This document shows, in pieces, positions 1-7,775 of a stretch of 36,305 nt of DNA. The notes under the pieces were generated by a model. It did not search any database, was not told where the DNA came from, and saw only the letters and a program-made list of their open reading frames with translations. The DNA lies in contig JAFXEU010000107.1 in assembly GCA_017520845.1 (NCBI GenBank), positions 1-36,305 on the forward strand. Reading direction: 5' to 3'. The stretch's first letter is position 1, and each line of letters begins with the position of its first letter. A program made the translations under genes and the position numbers. The stretch comes from Kiritimatiellia bacterium (GTDB taxonomy: Bacteria; Verrucomicrobiota; Kiritimatiellia; RFP12; UBA1067).

Positions 1-480
1 TTGGCTCGGGGTCGAGTCCTGCATAAATCGGCTCATCTAAAAAGTATGCGCCCGGCTACGGCCCAAACCGAGGCCGCGTTTAGCATTTTCGACAACGTTC
101 GCCATTTCGTAAAGCCGCTCTTCACTCGCTCCCGCGTTTAGATTCGCCTCCTCCCGTGACGATCGCAGATGATCCGCGTCGCCTAACTTCGTCGCTCGAC
201 TCATTCGCTGTTCGCTCATGTCGTCGGCGTCCTCGTTATGCTCGCGCCTCATCGCGCTCTTCACGAACCGGAGTCTCACTAAACGCTCAGCTCATTCATC
301 GCGTCTTTTCTCAACGTCTCTCTCGTACGCTTCCAAGCGTAAGCGTGCGTGGTCCTCCCCGGCGCACGTACTGTCTTCGCGACACAGCGTCAATCCTGTT
401 TGGACTAACGATTTGAATGCCCGAAGGTAGTTGGCTAAAGAAAAAACGCCATTTAGACTAAGCGAAGCGCAAAATGTCAA
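1..480. other. No convincing gene; CGCTC/AGCGA-word-rich stretch
   Basis: I recognise no gene here. Several frames stay open on both strands, which goes with a GC-rich, word-biased sequence. The longest is a minus-strand frame running from about 480 to 37 that is broken by one TGA at 292-294. Its product is rich in Arg, Glu and Ala and resembles no family I know. The + strand is crowded with words such as CGCTC, CTCAT and CGCG, giving AGCGA-type words on the minus strand. That composition is typical of decayed or repetitive intergenic DNA rather than of the codon pattern in the neighbouring bamA gene. A degenerate gene or an RNA on the minus strand cannot be excluded. Confidence 0.4.
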
Positions 481-489
481 TTCTCCTTT

Positions 490-780
490 GAAATATCATT
501 CAAAGCGAAGGCGGGTGGAGTGGAGTCCTCCGAGTGAGACCCGCGGAGGATTGTAGCCGTAAGAGAGTTATTGTAAGCAGCCAGTGACCTTGTCGCGGCA
601 TGGCAGGCTAAATTGATAAACTTGTCTATGCGTGGGAGGCGTTACAACTCCGTAGCGGGTCGAGACCGAGGAGGAGCTCCAGACACCCGTCGTAGCTCAA
701 TATCGCCCATATCAAAAGCTGAGCACGGTTGCAGCAACATCCGCCGCGTTATGTAAAGTCACGGCAGGAATAAGGAGTGA
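490..780 (+). ncRNA. Candidate structured RNA, unassigned
   Basis: This non-coding stretch has several possible stems. GCGGGT 511-516 can pair with ACCCGC 539-544. An alternative is TCCTCC 526-531 with GGAGGA 545-550. GCAT near 599 can pair with ATGC near 628 across a longer imperfect stem. GGAG 635-638 can pair with CTCC 648-651. GCTCA 695-699 pairs with TGAGC 720-724 around a nested ATAT/ATAT hairpin (700-703 with 709-712). I do not see the conserved cores of RNase P RNA, tmRNA, SRP RNA, 6S RNA or a group II intron domain V. The strand is a guess, because stems look similar on both. It could be an unknown RNA, the remains of one, or chance structure in GC-rich DNA. Confidence 0.25.
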
Positions 781-924
781 TAAGATTATGGTTATTACTG
801 TTGTACAGAAGAGGAATCGCTTTTCAGATTTTCAATCGACAAAATATCAGTTCCTCATAATGAAATTCGCTCTACAACGGAAATTCAGCACAAAAACCGG
901 GGATGGCCCGAATGATTAACGAGT

Positions 925-954
925 TTGCCTACTTCGTCTCAAATTTGATAAAAT
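925..954 (+). promoter_or_regulatory. Sigma70-type promoter of bamA
   Basis: A TTGCCT -35 box (925-930) is followed after 18 bases by TAAAAT (949-954), which is preceded by TG in the extended -10 position (946-947). The expected transcription start is about 961-962, one to three bases before the bamA ATG at 964. No Shine-Dalgarno sequence precedes that ATG, so the message would be essentially leaderless. Confidence 0.55.
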
Positions 955-963
955 ATTAAGACT

Positions 964-3348
964 ATGAAAAAAATAGCTATCTTTTTTGCGCTCTTCTCAC
1001 TTTGTGCTCAAGGTGCGAAAATTACGGATATAAAGGTAAAGGTTCTGGACGGATTCGGAGGTGACACCAGTTCCGTTCTGGCCCGCTGCGTCTCAAAGCC
1101 CGGCGCCGTTTATGATCCTAATACATTGACCGGTGATGTGACGGCTCTTAAAGACTCCGGCCACTTTCAGGATGTCAAGGCCGATGCCGTGCGCGTCGCG
1201 GACGGCGTCGAAATCGTTTTCAGCGTTTACCGCAAGGTTCGCTTTCAGGCGCCGCTGGCGGTCGAAGGGAACAAGGAGTTCGGCGTTTCGAAAATATTTG
1301 CAGAATCCGGGCTTAAAGACGGATTTCTTTACAGCGAAGGCGATCTCGCCGATGCGGCTCAGAAGGTCCGTGATTTTTATGTAAAGAAATATTATCCGGA
1401 CGCCAGAGTCACTCCCGTAACGAAAATGATCCCCGGCGGGAACAACTGTACGGTCACGTTCATCGTCGACGAGGGGACTCGCGTAAAAATCAAAAGCTAC
1501 GATTTTTCAGGCGTTAAAAACGCGGATCCCGCAGATCTCCGCAAGGCGATCGGCGTTTTACCTTTCTGGGATCCCCGCGCATGGTTTTTGGATAAGCCGG
1601 TGACCAAGGATCAGCTTGTCCAGGCTGTTGATAAGATTAAGGCCCATTACGCCGAGCTGGGCTACCTCGATGTCAAGGTAGACTATCCAACGTATATTTT
1701 AAATTCTGAAGGTGTCGCCGAGGCGCTTCTTTTCGCGGTGACGGAAGGCCCCCTTTATACGATCGGCTCTCAGAAAATTACAGGTGTCACCCGTTATGCC
1801 GTTAAGGACGTTCTTGACAAAAGCGAACTTCCCGCCGAAGGCTCCGTCGCCGGGTCGAAAGAGCTCAATGATGCGGCCAAGCGAATTGAGGTAGTCGTCG
1901 GTTCGGGCGATTCCGGCCTCGCCGATTCGCGCGTTGACGTGCTGCGCATTCCGCGCGTCGACAATCCCAATGTTCTTGATATCGTCTATAACGTAACTGA
2001 AGGCGTTCCCGTCGTCATCGACCGCGTCCTTATCGAAGGCAACGAGTACACCAAGGATAAGGTTATCCGCCGAGAGATCGAGCTCGACCCGGGCGACAAG
2101 ATGCTCGCGAACCGCGCAGAGAACAGCAAAAAGCGCCTCGAGAGTCTCTACTACTTCAGCCGCGTTAATTATAAACTTAAAGACTCTCCCCGCGGCAACG
2201 CTCCCGACGGATCCGAATACCGCGATCTCGTGTATGAGGTGGAAGAGATTAAAAATACCGGAAGGTTCAATTTCGGCGTAGGCGCAAGCTCCGTCGATTC
2301 GGTATATGTTTCGGGCGAAGTCAACCAGTCGAACTTCGATCTTTTCGCGCCCGAAAAGCTTTTCCGCGGCGGTGGCCAGAAGGGGCGCCTTTACGCTCAG
2401 GTCGGTCCCAGAATCCAGACTTACGAGGCCGAAGTATCAGAGCCGTGGTTCATGGACCGCGCGCTTGAGCTGACGGTTCAGGCGTATCGCCGTCAACGCT
2501 GGTACGACGAGTACGACGTAATCCGTACGGGCGGCCAGGTTTCGATAGATTATCCCGTCCTGATGTGGATGCCGTGGAAGGGGCTGAGGCATACGGAAGC
2601 GTTCGGCCGCTTCGGAGTCGCGCTCTCCGCCGAATTCATCCAGCTCGATGAAATGGAGGAAGGTTACTGGTATAAGGACGGTCTTCCGGTTTCTCTTTCC
2701 GAGCCCGGCGGAGAAGACGATAAATACGGTGACGCGTTTGAAGCTGTCGCGCGTTTCTACTGGAGCCGCACCCAGCTCGACAATTTCCGCATGCCGAAGA
2801 GCGGAACGCGCTCGCGCGTCTTTTTCGATCTCGCGGGCGGCGACAGCCAGTACTGGAGAGTCGGCTTCAGCCACAGAAACTACTTCCATCTTTTCAAGGA
2901 GTACAACCACGTTCTTATGCTCGCTTTGAGGGCCGAGACCATTGACGCGTTTTCCGACGACGTGCCGATCTACAACCGTTTCTTCCTCGGCGGGCCTAAG
3001 TCGATCCGCGGTATCGAGTACCGTCACGTTTCTCCGATGGTTTCGCGCCGTGAAGAGGGCGGCGGCGAATATATGCCGTGGGGCGGCCAGACGCTCTTCT
3101 GCATCAACGCCGAATACACGGTTCCGATCGTGAAGTATCTGCGTTTTGCGGTCTTCTCAGATATGGGCGCGGTGGGCGAAGACGAATTCGATTTTGATTT
3201 CAGCGACAATTTCGCATGGACGGCCGGTGTCGGCTTCAGAATCGATATTCCTTCTTTCCCGATCCGTTTGGATTTCGCGGCCCCCATCAAGAAACCCGAC
3301 GAAGCTGAGAAGGAGATCTTCAGCTTTACGATCGGATATGATTTCTGA
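964..3348 (+). CDS. bamA: Outer membrane protein assembly factor BamA
   Basis: This is the central Omp85 component of the BAM machine, which inserts beta-barrel proteins into the outer membrane. At 794 residues it is close to the usual ~800. An N-terminal signal peptide ends around residue 17. Residues ~20-425 form the periplasmic POTRA series; segments such as the one containing VEGNKEF and the one containing IEGNEYTKDKV are typical. The barrel starts near residue 430. The conserved loop-6 motif appears as IRGI (residues 681-684) within GGPKSIRGIEYR. The protein ends in Phe, the usual barrel C-terminal signal. The start at 964 gives the signal peptide directly but has no Shine-Dalgarno sequence. 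ompH and lpxD follow, the classic bamA-skp-lpxD order. Confidence 0.95.
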   Translation: MKKIAIFFALFSLCAQGAKITDIKVKVLDGFGGDTSSVLARCVSKPGAVYDPNTLTGDVTALKDSGHFQDVKADAVRVADGVEIVFSVYRKVRFQAPLAVEGNKEFGVSKIFAESGLKDGFLYSEGDLADAAQKVRDFYVKKYYPDARVTPVTKMIPGGNNCTVTFIVDEGTRVKIKSYDFSGVKNADPADLRKAIGVLPFWDPRAWFLDKPVTKDQLVQAVDKIKAHYAELGYLDVKVDYPTYILNSEGVAEALLFAVTEGPLYTIGSQKITGVTRYAVKDVLDKSELPAEGSVAGSKELNDAAKRIEVVVGSGDSGLADSRVDVLRIPRVDNPNVLDIVYNVTEGVPVVIDRVLIEGNEYTKDKVIRREIELDPGDKMLANRAENSKKRLESLYYFSRVNYKLKDSPRGNAPDGSEYRDLVYEVEEIKNTGRFNFGVGASSVDSVYVSGEVNQSNFDLFAPEKLFRGGGQKGRLYAQVGPRIQTYEAEVSEPWFMDRALELTVQAYRRQRWYDEYDVIRTGGQVSIDYPVLMWMPWKGLRHTEAFGRFGVALSAEFIQLDEMEEGYWYKDGLPVSLSEPGGEDDKYGDAFEAVARFYWSRTQLDNFRMPKSGTRSRVFFDLAGGDSQYWRVGFSHRNYFHLFKEYNHVLMLALRAETIDAFSDDVPIYNRFFLGGPKSIRGIEYRHVSPMVSRREEGGGEYMPWGGQTLFCINAEYTVPIVKYLRFAVFSDMGAVGEDEFDFDFSDNFAWTAGVGFRIDIPSFPIRLDFAAPIKKPDEAEKEIFSFTIGYDF

Positions 3349-3379
3349 TTTATAAAATACTTAAAAGAAAGGTGTTAAG

Positions 3380-3928
3380 ATGAAAAAACTGTTGATTGTT
3401 CTTTGTGCCGTTGCCGTTTGCGCATCCTCGTTCGCGCTTAAAATCGGAACGGTGGATATGGTAGTGCTCGTAAAGAACCACCCGGCCTACGAAACGAACA
3501 AAACTCTTCTTTTGAATACCGAGAAGGATTTCCGCAAAAAGCTTGAAGAGATGAATAAGGAGCTTGCTTCAATTCAAGAAGAAGGCAAGAAGCACGCTGA
3601 AGCAATCCGCAATCCAATGTCTTCTCAGAAGGCTAAGGCTGACGCTGAAATGGCTCTCGGAGAAATTCAGAACCGCTATATGCAGCAGCAGCAGAAAATC
3701 CGCTCTGAGATGATGCGCAGCCAACAGGAGCTTTCACAGCTTGAAGCGGGGCTTTTAAAGGCGCAGTCCGACGACCTTAAAAAGCGTATTTCGAAATTCG
3801 CCGAAAAGAACGGTTACGATATCGTAATCGATTCGACGGCGGCGTTTTATTCGAAGGATTCATTCAATGTGACCGACGCCATGCTCAAGGAGATGGGTGT
3901 CGATCCTGCCAAGGCCAAGAGGGACTGA
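3380..3928 (+). CDS. skp: OmpH/Skp family periplasmic chaperone
   Basis: This 182-residue OmpH-family protein should bind unfolded outer membrane proteins in the periplasm and hand them to BamA. It has a clear signal peptide ending near residue 19 (FALKIGTVD follows). A long Lys/Glu/Gln-rich coiled-coil region spans roughly residues 45-130, with a QQQQK stretch near its middle, and a short alpha/beta body closes the protein. That layout and length are standard for Skp. An AAAGAAAGGTG Shine-Dalgarno region lies just before the ATG at 3380. It sits 31 bases after bamA and two bases before lpxD, so the three are most likely one transcript. Confidence 0.9.
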   Translation: MKKLLIVLCAVAVCASSFALKIGTVDMVVLVKNHPAYETNKTLLLNTEKDFRKKLEEMNKELASIQEEGKKHAEAIRNPMSSQKAKADAEMALGEIQNRYMQQQQKIRSEMMRSQQELSQLEAGLLKAQSDDLKKRISKFAEKNGYDIVIDSTAAFYSKDSFNVTDAMLKEMGVDPAKAKRD

Positions 3929-3930
3929 AG

Positions 3931-4959
3931 ATGAAGGCCAGCGAACTTGCCTCTGTCGTCGGCGGCGTTCTCGAGGGCGAGGACGTCGAGCTTGTCGCCT
4001 GCGGCGGTCTTGAAGAGGCCCGCAAGGGAGATTTGAGTTTCTGCAAGGACCCCAAGCACGTTAAACTCGTCGCTTCCACCAAGGCCTCCGCCGTTCTTCT
4101 GCCTAAAGACTGGCAGGGCGATGCGCCATGTTCCGTTATCCGCGTGGAAGATCCGAATTTCGCGTGTATGACCGCGGCGAAGATTTTCGCGCCGCCGGAG
4201 CCCGTGCGCGCCCCGGGCGTCCATCTGACCGCCGTTATCGATCCTTCCGTCAAACTCGGTGAAGGCGTTCATATCGGCGCTTTTACAGTGATCGAGAAAG
4301 GTTCTGAAATAGGCGCGGGTGCTGTTATTGAGGCTCAGGTCTTTATCGGAGAGGGGTGCAGAGTCGGCGCTAAAACGCATATTTATCCGCAGGTCACTCT
4401 TCGCGAGGGAACGGTTGTCGGAGCTGAGTGCATTATCCATTGCGGCGTAAGGCTCGGCGGCGACGGATACGGCTTTAACAACGGCCGCCGCGAAGACGGC
4501 TCGGTTTATATCGAGAAGATTCCTCAGCTCGGTATCGTCGAGATCGGCGACGGCGTCGAAATCGGCTCGAATACGACGATCGACCGCGCGAGAATCGGGC
4601 GTACGTATATCGGTCCCATGACGAAGATCGACAACCTCGTTCAGATCGGTCACAACGTCAAGGTCAAGGGGTATTCGGGCCTTATCGCCCAGAGCGGTAT
4701 CGCGGGTTCGACGGAAATCGGCTACGGCTGTCTTATTTGGGCCCAGGCCGGCGTTTCCGGTCATATCAAGATCGCTGACGGCGTTCAGGTCGGGCCTCAG
4801 GCGGGAGTACCCCAGTCGCTCGACGGTTCCGTAAAGTATGTCATCGGCGCTCCGGCGGAATCGATGAAAGAGTTCGGCGGACGGATACTTCTACCCAAGA
4901 TGTTCGCAAAACTTAAAGCCGAACTTAAAGAACTTAAAGCCAAGATAGACGCGAAGTGA
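3931..4959 (+). CDS. lpxD: UDP-3-O-acylglucosamine N-acyltransferase LpxD
   Basis: LpxD transfers the second, N-linked hydroxyacyl chain from acyl-ACP onto UDP-3-O-acyl-glucosamine, the third step of lipid A synthesis in the cytoplasm. The 342-residue length is normal. An N-terminal uridine-binding domain (to ~residue 100) is followed by a left-handed beta-helix of hexapeptide repeats (~105-300). Family marks include [13 protein letters not shown] and the catalytic His241 in [12 protein letters not shown]-terminal helix rich in Lys/Leu/Glu (from ~305) carries the [10 protein letters not shown] segment. The ATG lies two bases after the ompH stop. The last codons overlap the aroQ start as GTGA (4956-4959), which implies translational coupling. 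Confidence 0.95.
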   Translation: MKASELASVVGGVLEGEDVELVACGGLEEARKGDLSFCKDPKHVKLVASTKASAVLLPKDWQGDAPCSVIRVEDPNFACMTAAKIFAPPEPVRAPGVHLTAVIDPSVKLGEGVHIGAFTVIEKGSEIGAGAVIEAQVFIGEGCRVGAKTHIYPQVTLREGTVVGAECIIHCGVRLGGDGYGFNNGRREDGSVYIEKIPQLGIVEIGDGVEIGSNTTIDRARIGRTYIGPMTKIDNLVQIGHNVKVKGYSGLIAQSGIAGSTEIGYGCLIWAQAGVSGHIKIADGVQVGPQAGVPQSLDGSVKYVIGAPAESMKEFGGRILLPKMFAKLKAELKELKAKIDAK

Positions 4960-5390
4960 AGATAATAATAATAAACGGGCCGAATCTCAATCTTCTCGGT
5001 ACGCGCGAGCCGGAACTTTACGGCAGCGCCACCTATCAGGATTTGGTCGAGTTCTGCCGTCAGAGCGCTTCTGAGCTGGGTGTTGAAGTCGATGTTCATC
5101 AGTCTAATCATGAAGGCGTTTTGATCGAGCTTATACACGCGGCGAGAGGCTGGTACGACGCGATCGTCATCAACGCCGCCGGCTATACCCATACTTCGGT
5201 GGCGATTCTCGACGCGCTCAAAGCGGTTAATCTTCCCGTTGCGGAGGTACATCTGACCGAGCCTAAAGAACGCGAGGAATTTCGCAGGTTTTCATATATC
5301 GGTCTTGTTGCCGAGAAGACTTTTTCGGGGATGGGCTTTAAATCGTATTCCGCGGCGCTCGAGTATTTAGCGGCGAAAGGATCTGAGTGA
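4956..5390 (+). CDS. aroQ: Type II 3-dehydroquinate dehydratase
   Basis: This enzyme converts 3-dehydroquinate to 3-dehydroshikimate, step three of the shikimate pathway. The 144-residue length and the motif order fit type II enzymes: [17 protein letters not shown] at the N-terminus with catalytic Tyr22, QSNHEG (49-54), Asn73 in [13 protein letters not shown] with His79, and EVHLT with His99. The usual N-x-GAYTHTS motif reads NAAGYTHTS, a mild variation. Translation starts at GTG 4956, overlapping the lpxD stop by four bases. The gene is coupled to lipid A synthesis only by position. Confidence 0.93.
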   Translation: MKIIIINGPNLNLLGTREPELYGSATYQDLVEFCRQSASELGVEVDVHQSNHEGVLIELIHAARGWYDAIVINAAGYTHTSVAILDALKAVNLPVAEVHLTEPKEREEFRRFSYIGLVAEKTFSGMGFKSYSAALEYLAAKGSE

Positions 5391-5391
5391 A

Positions 5392-5643
5392 ATGCCGCTT
5401 TACCGCTATGAGGCCAAAAACTCCGAGAAGGGCTGCGCGAAATGCGCGGGCGGATTTGATATAACCCAGAGTCTCTCCGACGCGAAGCTCGAGAAGTGTC
5501 CCGACTGCAACGCCGAGATATTCCGCGTGATCTGCGCGCCGGGGCTTTCACACTCCAAGACGGATCTCCATTACCGCGCCAAGCGCGCCGGATTTAATTG
5601 CCTTAAAAAAGTTTCAAAAGGCGAATACGAAAAGATATATTAA
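5392..5643 (+). CDS. FmdB-type zinc ribbon protein
   Basis: This is a small 83-residue protein whose opening, MPLYRYEAKN, matches the FmdB/CxxC zinc-ribbon regulatory protein family. The pair CAKC (Cys15 and Cys18) and the pair CPDC (Cys36 and Cys39) should bind one zinc ion; Cys48 is an extra cysteine. The family usually reads YEYxCxxC, so the spacing before the first pair is slightly long here. The tail is basic. The molecular role of this family is not settled; members have been linked to gene regulation. The ATG lies one base after the aroQ stop, so it shares that transcript, and the Mrp-like ATPase begins 12 bases downstream. Confidence 0.75.
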   Translation: MPLYRYEAKNSEKGCAKCAGGFDITQSLSDAKLEKCPDCNAEIFRVICAPGLSHSKTDLHYRAKRAGFNCLKKVSKGEYEKIY

Positions 5644-5655
5644 AAGGTAATCGAA

Positions 5656-6483
5656 ATGAGCGAATGCAACCACAACTGCGACGACTGCGCATCTAAAAAA
5701 GAAGGTAAATGCGACGGGGAACATGATTTCAGAGTGCCCGCCAACGACAGATCCGACGTGAAGCGCGTCATCGCCGTGATGAGCGGAAAGGGCGGCGTCG
5801 GCAAGAGTCTTGTAACAGAACTTCTCGCGGTCGAAGCTTCCCGTCGCGGTCTTAAAACGGCGATTCTCGACGCGGACATTACGGGGCCTTCGATCCCCAC
5901 GGCGTTCGGCGTCACCGAACGCGCCAAGAGCGACGGCCAAGGCGTTCTTCCCTGCCGCAGCCAGGGCGGTATCGGCATGATGTCGCTTAATCTTCTCGTT
6001 GAAAATCCCAAGGATCCCGTCGTGTGGCGCGGTCCCGTGATCGCGGGCGCGGTAAAGCAGTTCTGGAGCGACGTTTCGTGGGGTGATGTCGATGTAATGT
6101 TCGTCGATATGCCTCCGGGGACGGGCGACGTTCCGCTGACGGTGTTCCAGTCGCTTCCGATCAACGGCGTCGTCGTCGTTACATCTCCCCAGGATCTTGT
6201 TTCGCTCATCGTCGAGAAGGCGATCCGCATGGCCGAGATGATGAAGGTCCCCGTTCTCGGAATGGTGGAGAATATGAGCGTATTTAAGTGCCCCGACTGC
6301 GGCAAGGAACACAGAATCTTCGGCGGAGACGGTTCCGGCGCGCTCGCCGCGGCCCACGGCATCTCCGCGACGGCGGCCTTGCCGATAGATCCCGCGTTCG
6401 CGTCCGCGGTAGACTCGGGAACCGTCGAATCGGTCGACACTTCCGCGCTTAAGGCGGTAGTCGATGCCGTTATCGGCGAATAA
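5656..6483 (+). CDS. mrp: Mrp/Nbp35-type Fe-S cluster carrier ATPase
   Basis: This P-loop ATPase of the Mrp/NBP35 family should assemble or carry iron-sulfur clusters in the cytoplasm. The deviant Walker A motif GKGGVGKS covers residues 44-51. It is followed by DADITGPSIP and by the Walker B-like MFVDMPPGTGD, all hallmark family motifs. A CPDC pair near residue 213 is the expected cluster-bridging site of the dimer. The N-terminus carries a four-cysteine cluster (CNHNCDDCASKKEGKC, from residue 4), which is typical of Nbp35 forms and missing in short bacterial Mrp proteins such as that of E. coli. There is no fused DUF59 domain. It lies in the lpxD-pyrF run. Confidence 0.9.
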   Translation: MSECNHNCDDCASKKEGKCDGEHDFRVPANDRSDVKRVIAVMSGKGGVGKSLVTELLAVEASRRGLKTAILDADITGPSIPTAFGVTERAKSDGQGVLPCRSQGGIGMMSLNLLVENPKDPVVWRGPVIAGAVKQFWSDVSWGDVDVMFVDMPPGTGDVPLTVFQSLPINGVVVVTSPQDLVSLIVEKAIRMAEMMKVPVLGMVENMSVFKCPDCGKEHRIFGGDGSGALAAAHGISATAALPIDPAFASAVDSGTVESVDTSALKAVVDAVIGE

Positions 6484-6513
6484 TTTAAAATTATAAATCA
6501 GGAGGTTAAAACA

Positions 6514-7218
6514 ATGGCGGAATTGATAGTTGCTCTCGATGTTCAGACGCGCGATGAAGCGGTCGCGAAGATCAATGAGATCGGTGATGCGGTCGGGTTT
6601 TATAAAATCGGCCTTGAACTTTTTACGGCCGAAGGCCCTGATGTCGTGAAGGCGGTCAAGGATCTCGGCAAGAAGGTCTTTCTCGATCTTAAATTCCACG
6701 ATATTCCCCGCACTGTCGAGCGCGCGGTCCGCTCGGGCGGCAAGCTCGGCGTCGATCTTATGACGATTCATTCGATCGGCGGCAACGCGATGATAAAGGC
6801 CGCGGCCGCCGCCGCCGCCGAGTTCGGAACTGCGGCCCCCAAGATTCTCGCTGTAACCGTCCTCACATCTCTCGACGAGGCTGACCTTAAGGATGTCGGC
6901 ATTCTCTCGCGCACTCCCGCAGAGCAGGTCCGCTCCGCCGCGTACCTCGCGGTCGCGAGCGGCGCCAACGGTCTCGTCTGCAGCCCGAAGGAGGTCGGTG
7001 TTCTTTCTAAGTCTCTGCGCGCGGGTACGGTATTCGTCACGCCGGGAGTCCGTCCCGCAGGCGCCGCGGTCGGCGACCAGAAGCGCGTCGCGACTCCCGC
7101 CGATGCCGTCCGCGACGGCGCGACTCACCTTGTCGTCGGTCGTCCGATTCTCGCCGCCGCCGATCCTTCCGCCGCGGCCCGCGCGATTCTCGCCGAGATG
7201 GCTTCGGCATCCCTTTAA
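6514..7218 (+). CDS. pyrF: Orotidine 5'-phosphate decarboxylase
   Basis: This enzyme makes UMP from orotidine monophosphate, the last step of de novo pyrimidine synthesis. The 234-residue TIM barrel carries the signature FLDLKFHDIP with the catalytic Asp58, Lys60 and Asp63 array. VTPGVRP and VVGRPI near the C-terminus are the phosphate-binding motifs, as expected for the short bacterial (group I) form. An AGGAGG Shine-Dalgarno sequence at ~6501-6506 fixes the ATG at 6514. Other pyr genes are not in the window. Confidence 0.95.
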   Translation: MAELIVALDVQTRDEAVAKINEIGDAVGFYKIGLELFTAEGPDVVKAVKDLGKKVFLDLKFHDIPRTVERAVRSGGKLGVDLMTIHSIGGNAMIKAAAAAAAEFGTAAPKILAVTVLTSLDEADLKDVGILSRTPAEQVRSAAYLAVASGANGLVCSPKEVGVLSKSLRAGTVFVTPGVRPAGAAVGDQKRVATPADAVRDGATHLVVGRPILAAADPSAAARAILAEMASASL

Positions 7219-7233
7219 GAAAGGTCCGACGCC

Positions 7234-7704
7234 GTGAAACTTAAGATCAATAGAGAGTTCCTGTTGCGACACGTTTTCTCGCTGGCGGTCTTTGTCGTTC
7301 TCGGCGGCTGGTTCGGCTTCGACGCGTTCGTGCGCTATCCGCGCTCGGACGCGCGCGCGCTTTACGTGTCGATCGAGAAGTCCGAGCCGGGAGATAACGT
7401 CGATCTTGAATCGTTCAAGGCCCAAAAGGTCCAGACCCAGCGGCTTATGGCCTCTTTCGCGCTTTTGGCCGCATCTCTCGTAGGCCTTCATCTCCTCTGT
7501 ATCGCCCGCTTCCGTTTCGAGTTCGACGACGGCGGTTTTTCGCTCGGCGACAGACGCTTTTCGTATTCGGACATAAAGGATATCGACAGATCAAAGTGGG
7601 AGAAGAAGGGTATTTTAACGGTCTCGGGCGGCGGTTTTAAGATTCGTCTCGATGCGTGGCATCACAGCGGTGTAAAAGAGTTTTACGCGAAGCTCGCCCG
7701 CTGA
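7234..7704 (+). CDS. Small membrane protein with PH-like C-terminal domain
   Basis: I do not recognise this 156-residue protein as a named family. It has two hydrophobic segments, roughly residues 11-30 and 70-88, each long enough to cross the membrane. Between them lies a short polar loop. The C-terminal half (about 90-156) is beta-rich, with repeated short strands (FRFEFDDGGFSLGDRRFSYSD and ILTVSGGGFKIRL), resembling the bacterial PH-like domains that follow membrane helices in small unknown proteins. The GTG start at 7234 follows an AAGAAAGGT Shine-Dalgarno region 15 bases after pyrF. Function unknown. Confidence 0.65.
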   Translation: MKLKINREFLLRHVFSLAVFVVLGGWFGFDAFVRYPRSDARALYVSIEKSEPGDNVDLESFKAQKVQTQRLMASFALLAASLVGLHLLCIARFRFEFDDGGFSLGDRRFSYSDIKDIDRSKWEKKGILTVSGGGFKIRLDAWHHSGVKEFYAKLAR

Positions 7705-7727
7705 GATTTCGCAAAAGTTGTCCGATG

Positions 7728-7736
7728 TGGTATAAT
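7728..7736 (+). promoter_or_regulatory. Extended -10 promoter of the GH2 gene
   Basis: A perfect TATAAT (7731-7736) preceded by TGG gives an extended -10 element. The -35 position 17 bases upstream reads TTCGCA (7708-7713), a weak match. Transcription would start near 7743, about 33 bases before the GH2 ATG. This marks the start of the glycan-degradation block. Confidence 0.55.
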
Positions 7737-7775
7737 ATTACTGCAGTGAATAAAATAAAAAAGGTGGATACAGAT

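Noticed and set aside
1..30. tRNA T-arm-like sequence GGGGTCGAGTCC at the window start
   Set aside because: The loop lacks one base of the T-loop pattern and no acceptor, D or anticodon arm is visible around it.
5614..7491. A 625-codon open frame on the minus strand opposite mrp and pyrF
   Set aside because: The + strand genes are unambiguous, and the antisense product is Arg/Asp-rich without any domain. It is a codon-bias shadow.
7656..7775. N-terminal extension of the GH2 gene to 7656
   Set aside because: It overlaps the upstream gene and the promoter; the ATG at 7776 has a Shine-Dalgarno sequence and a signal peptide.
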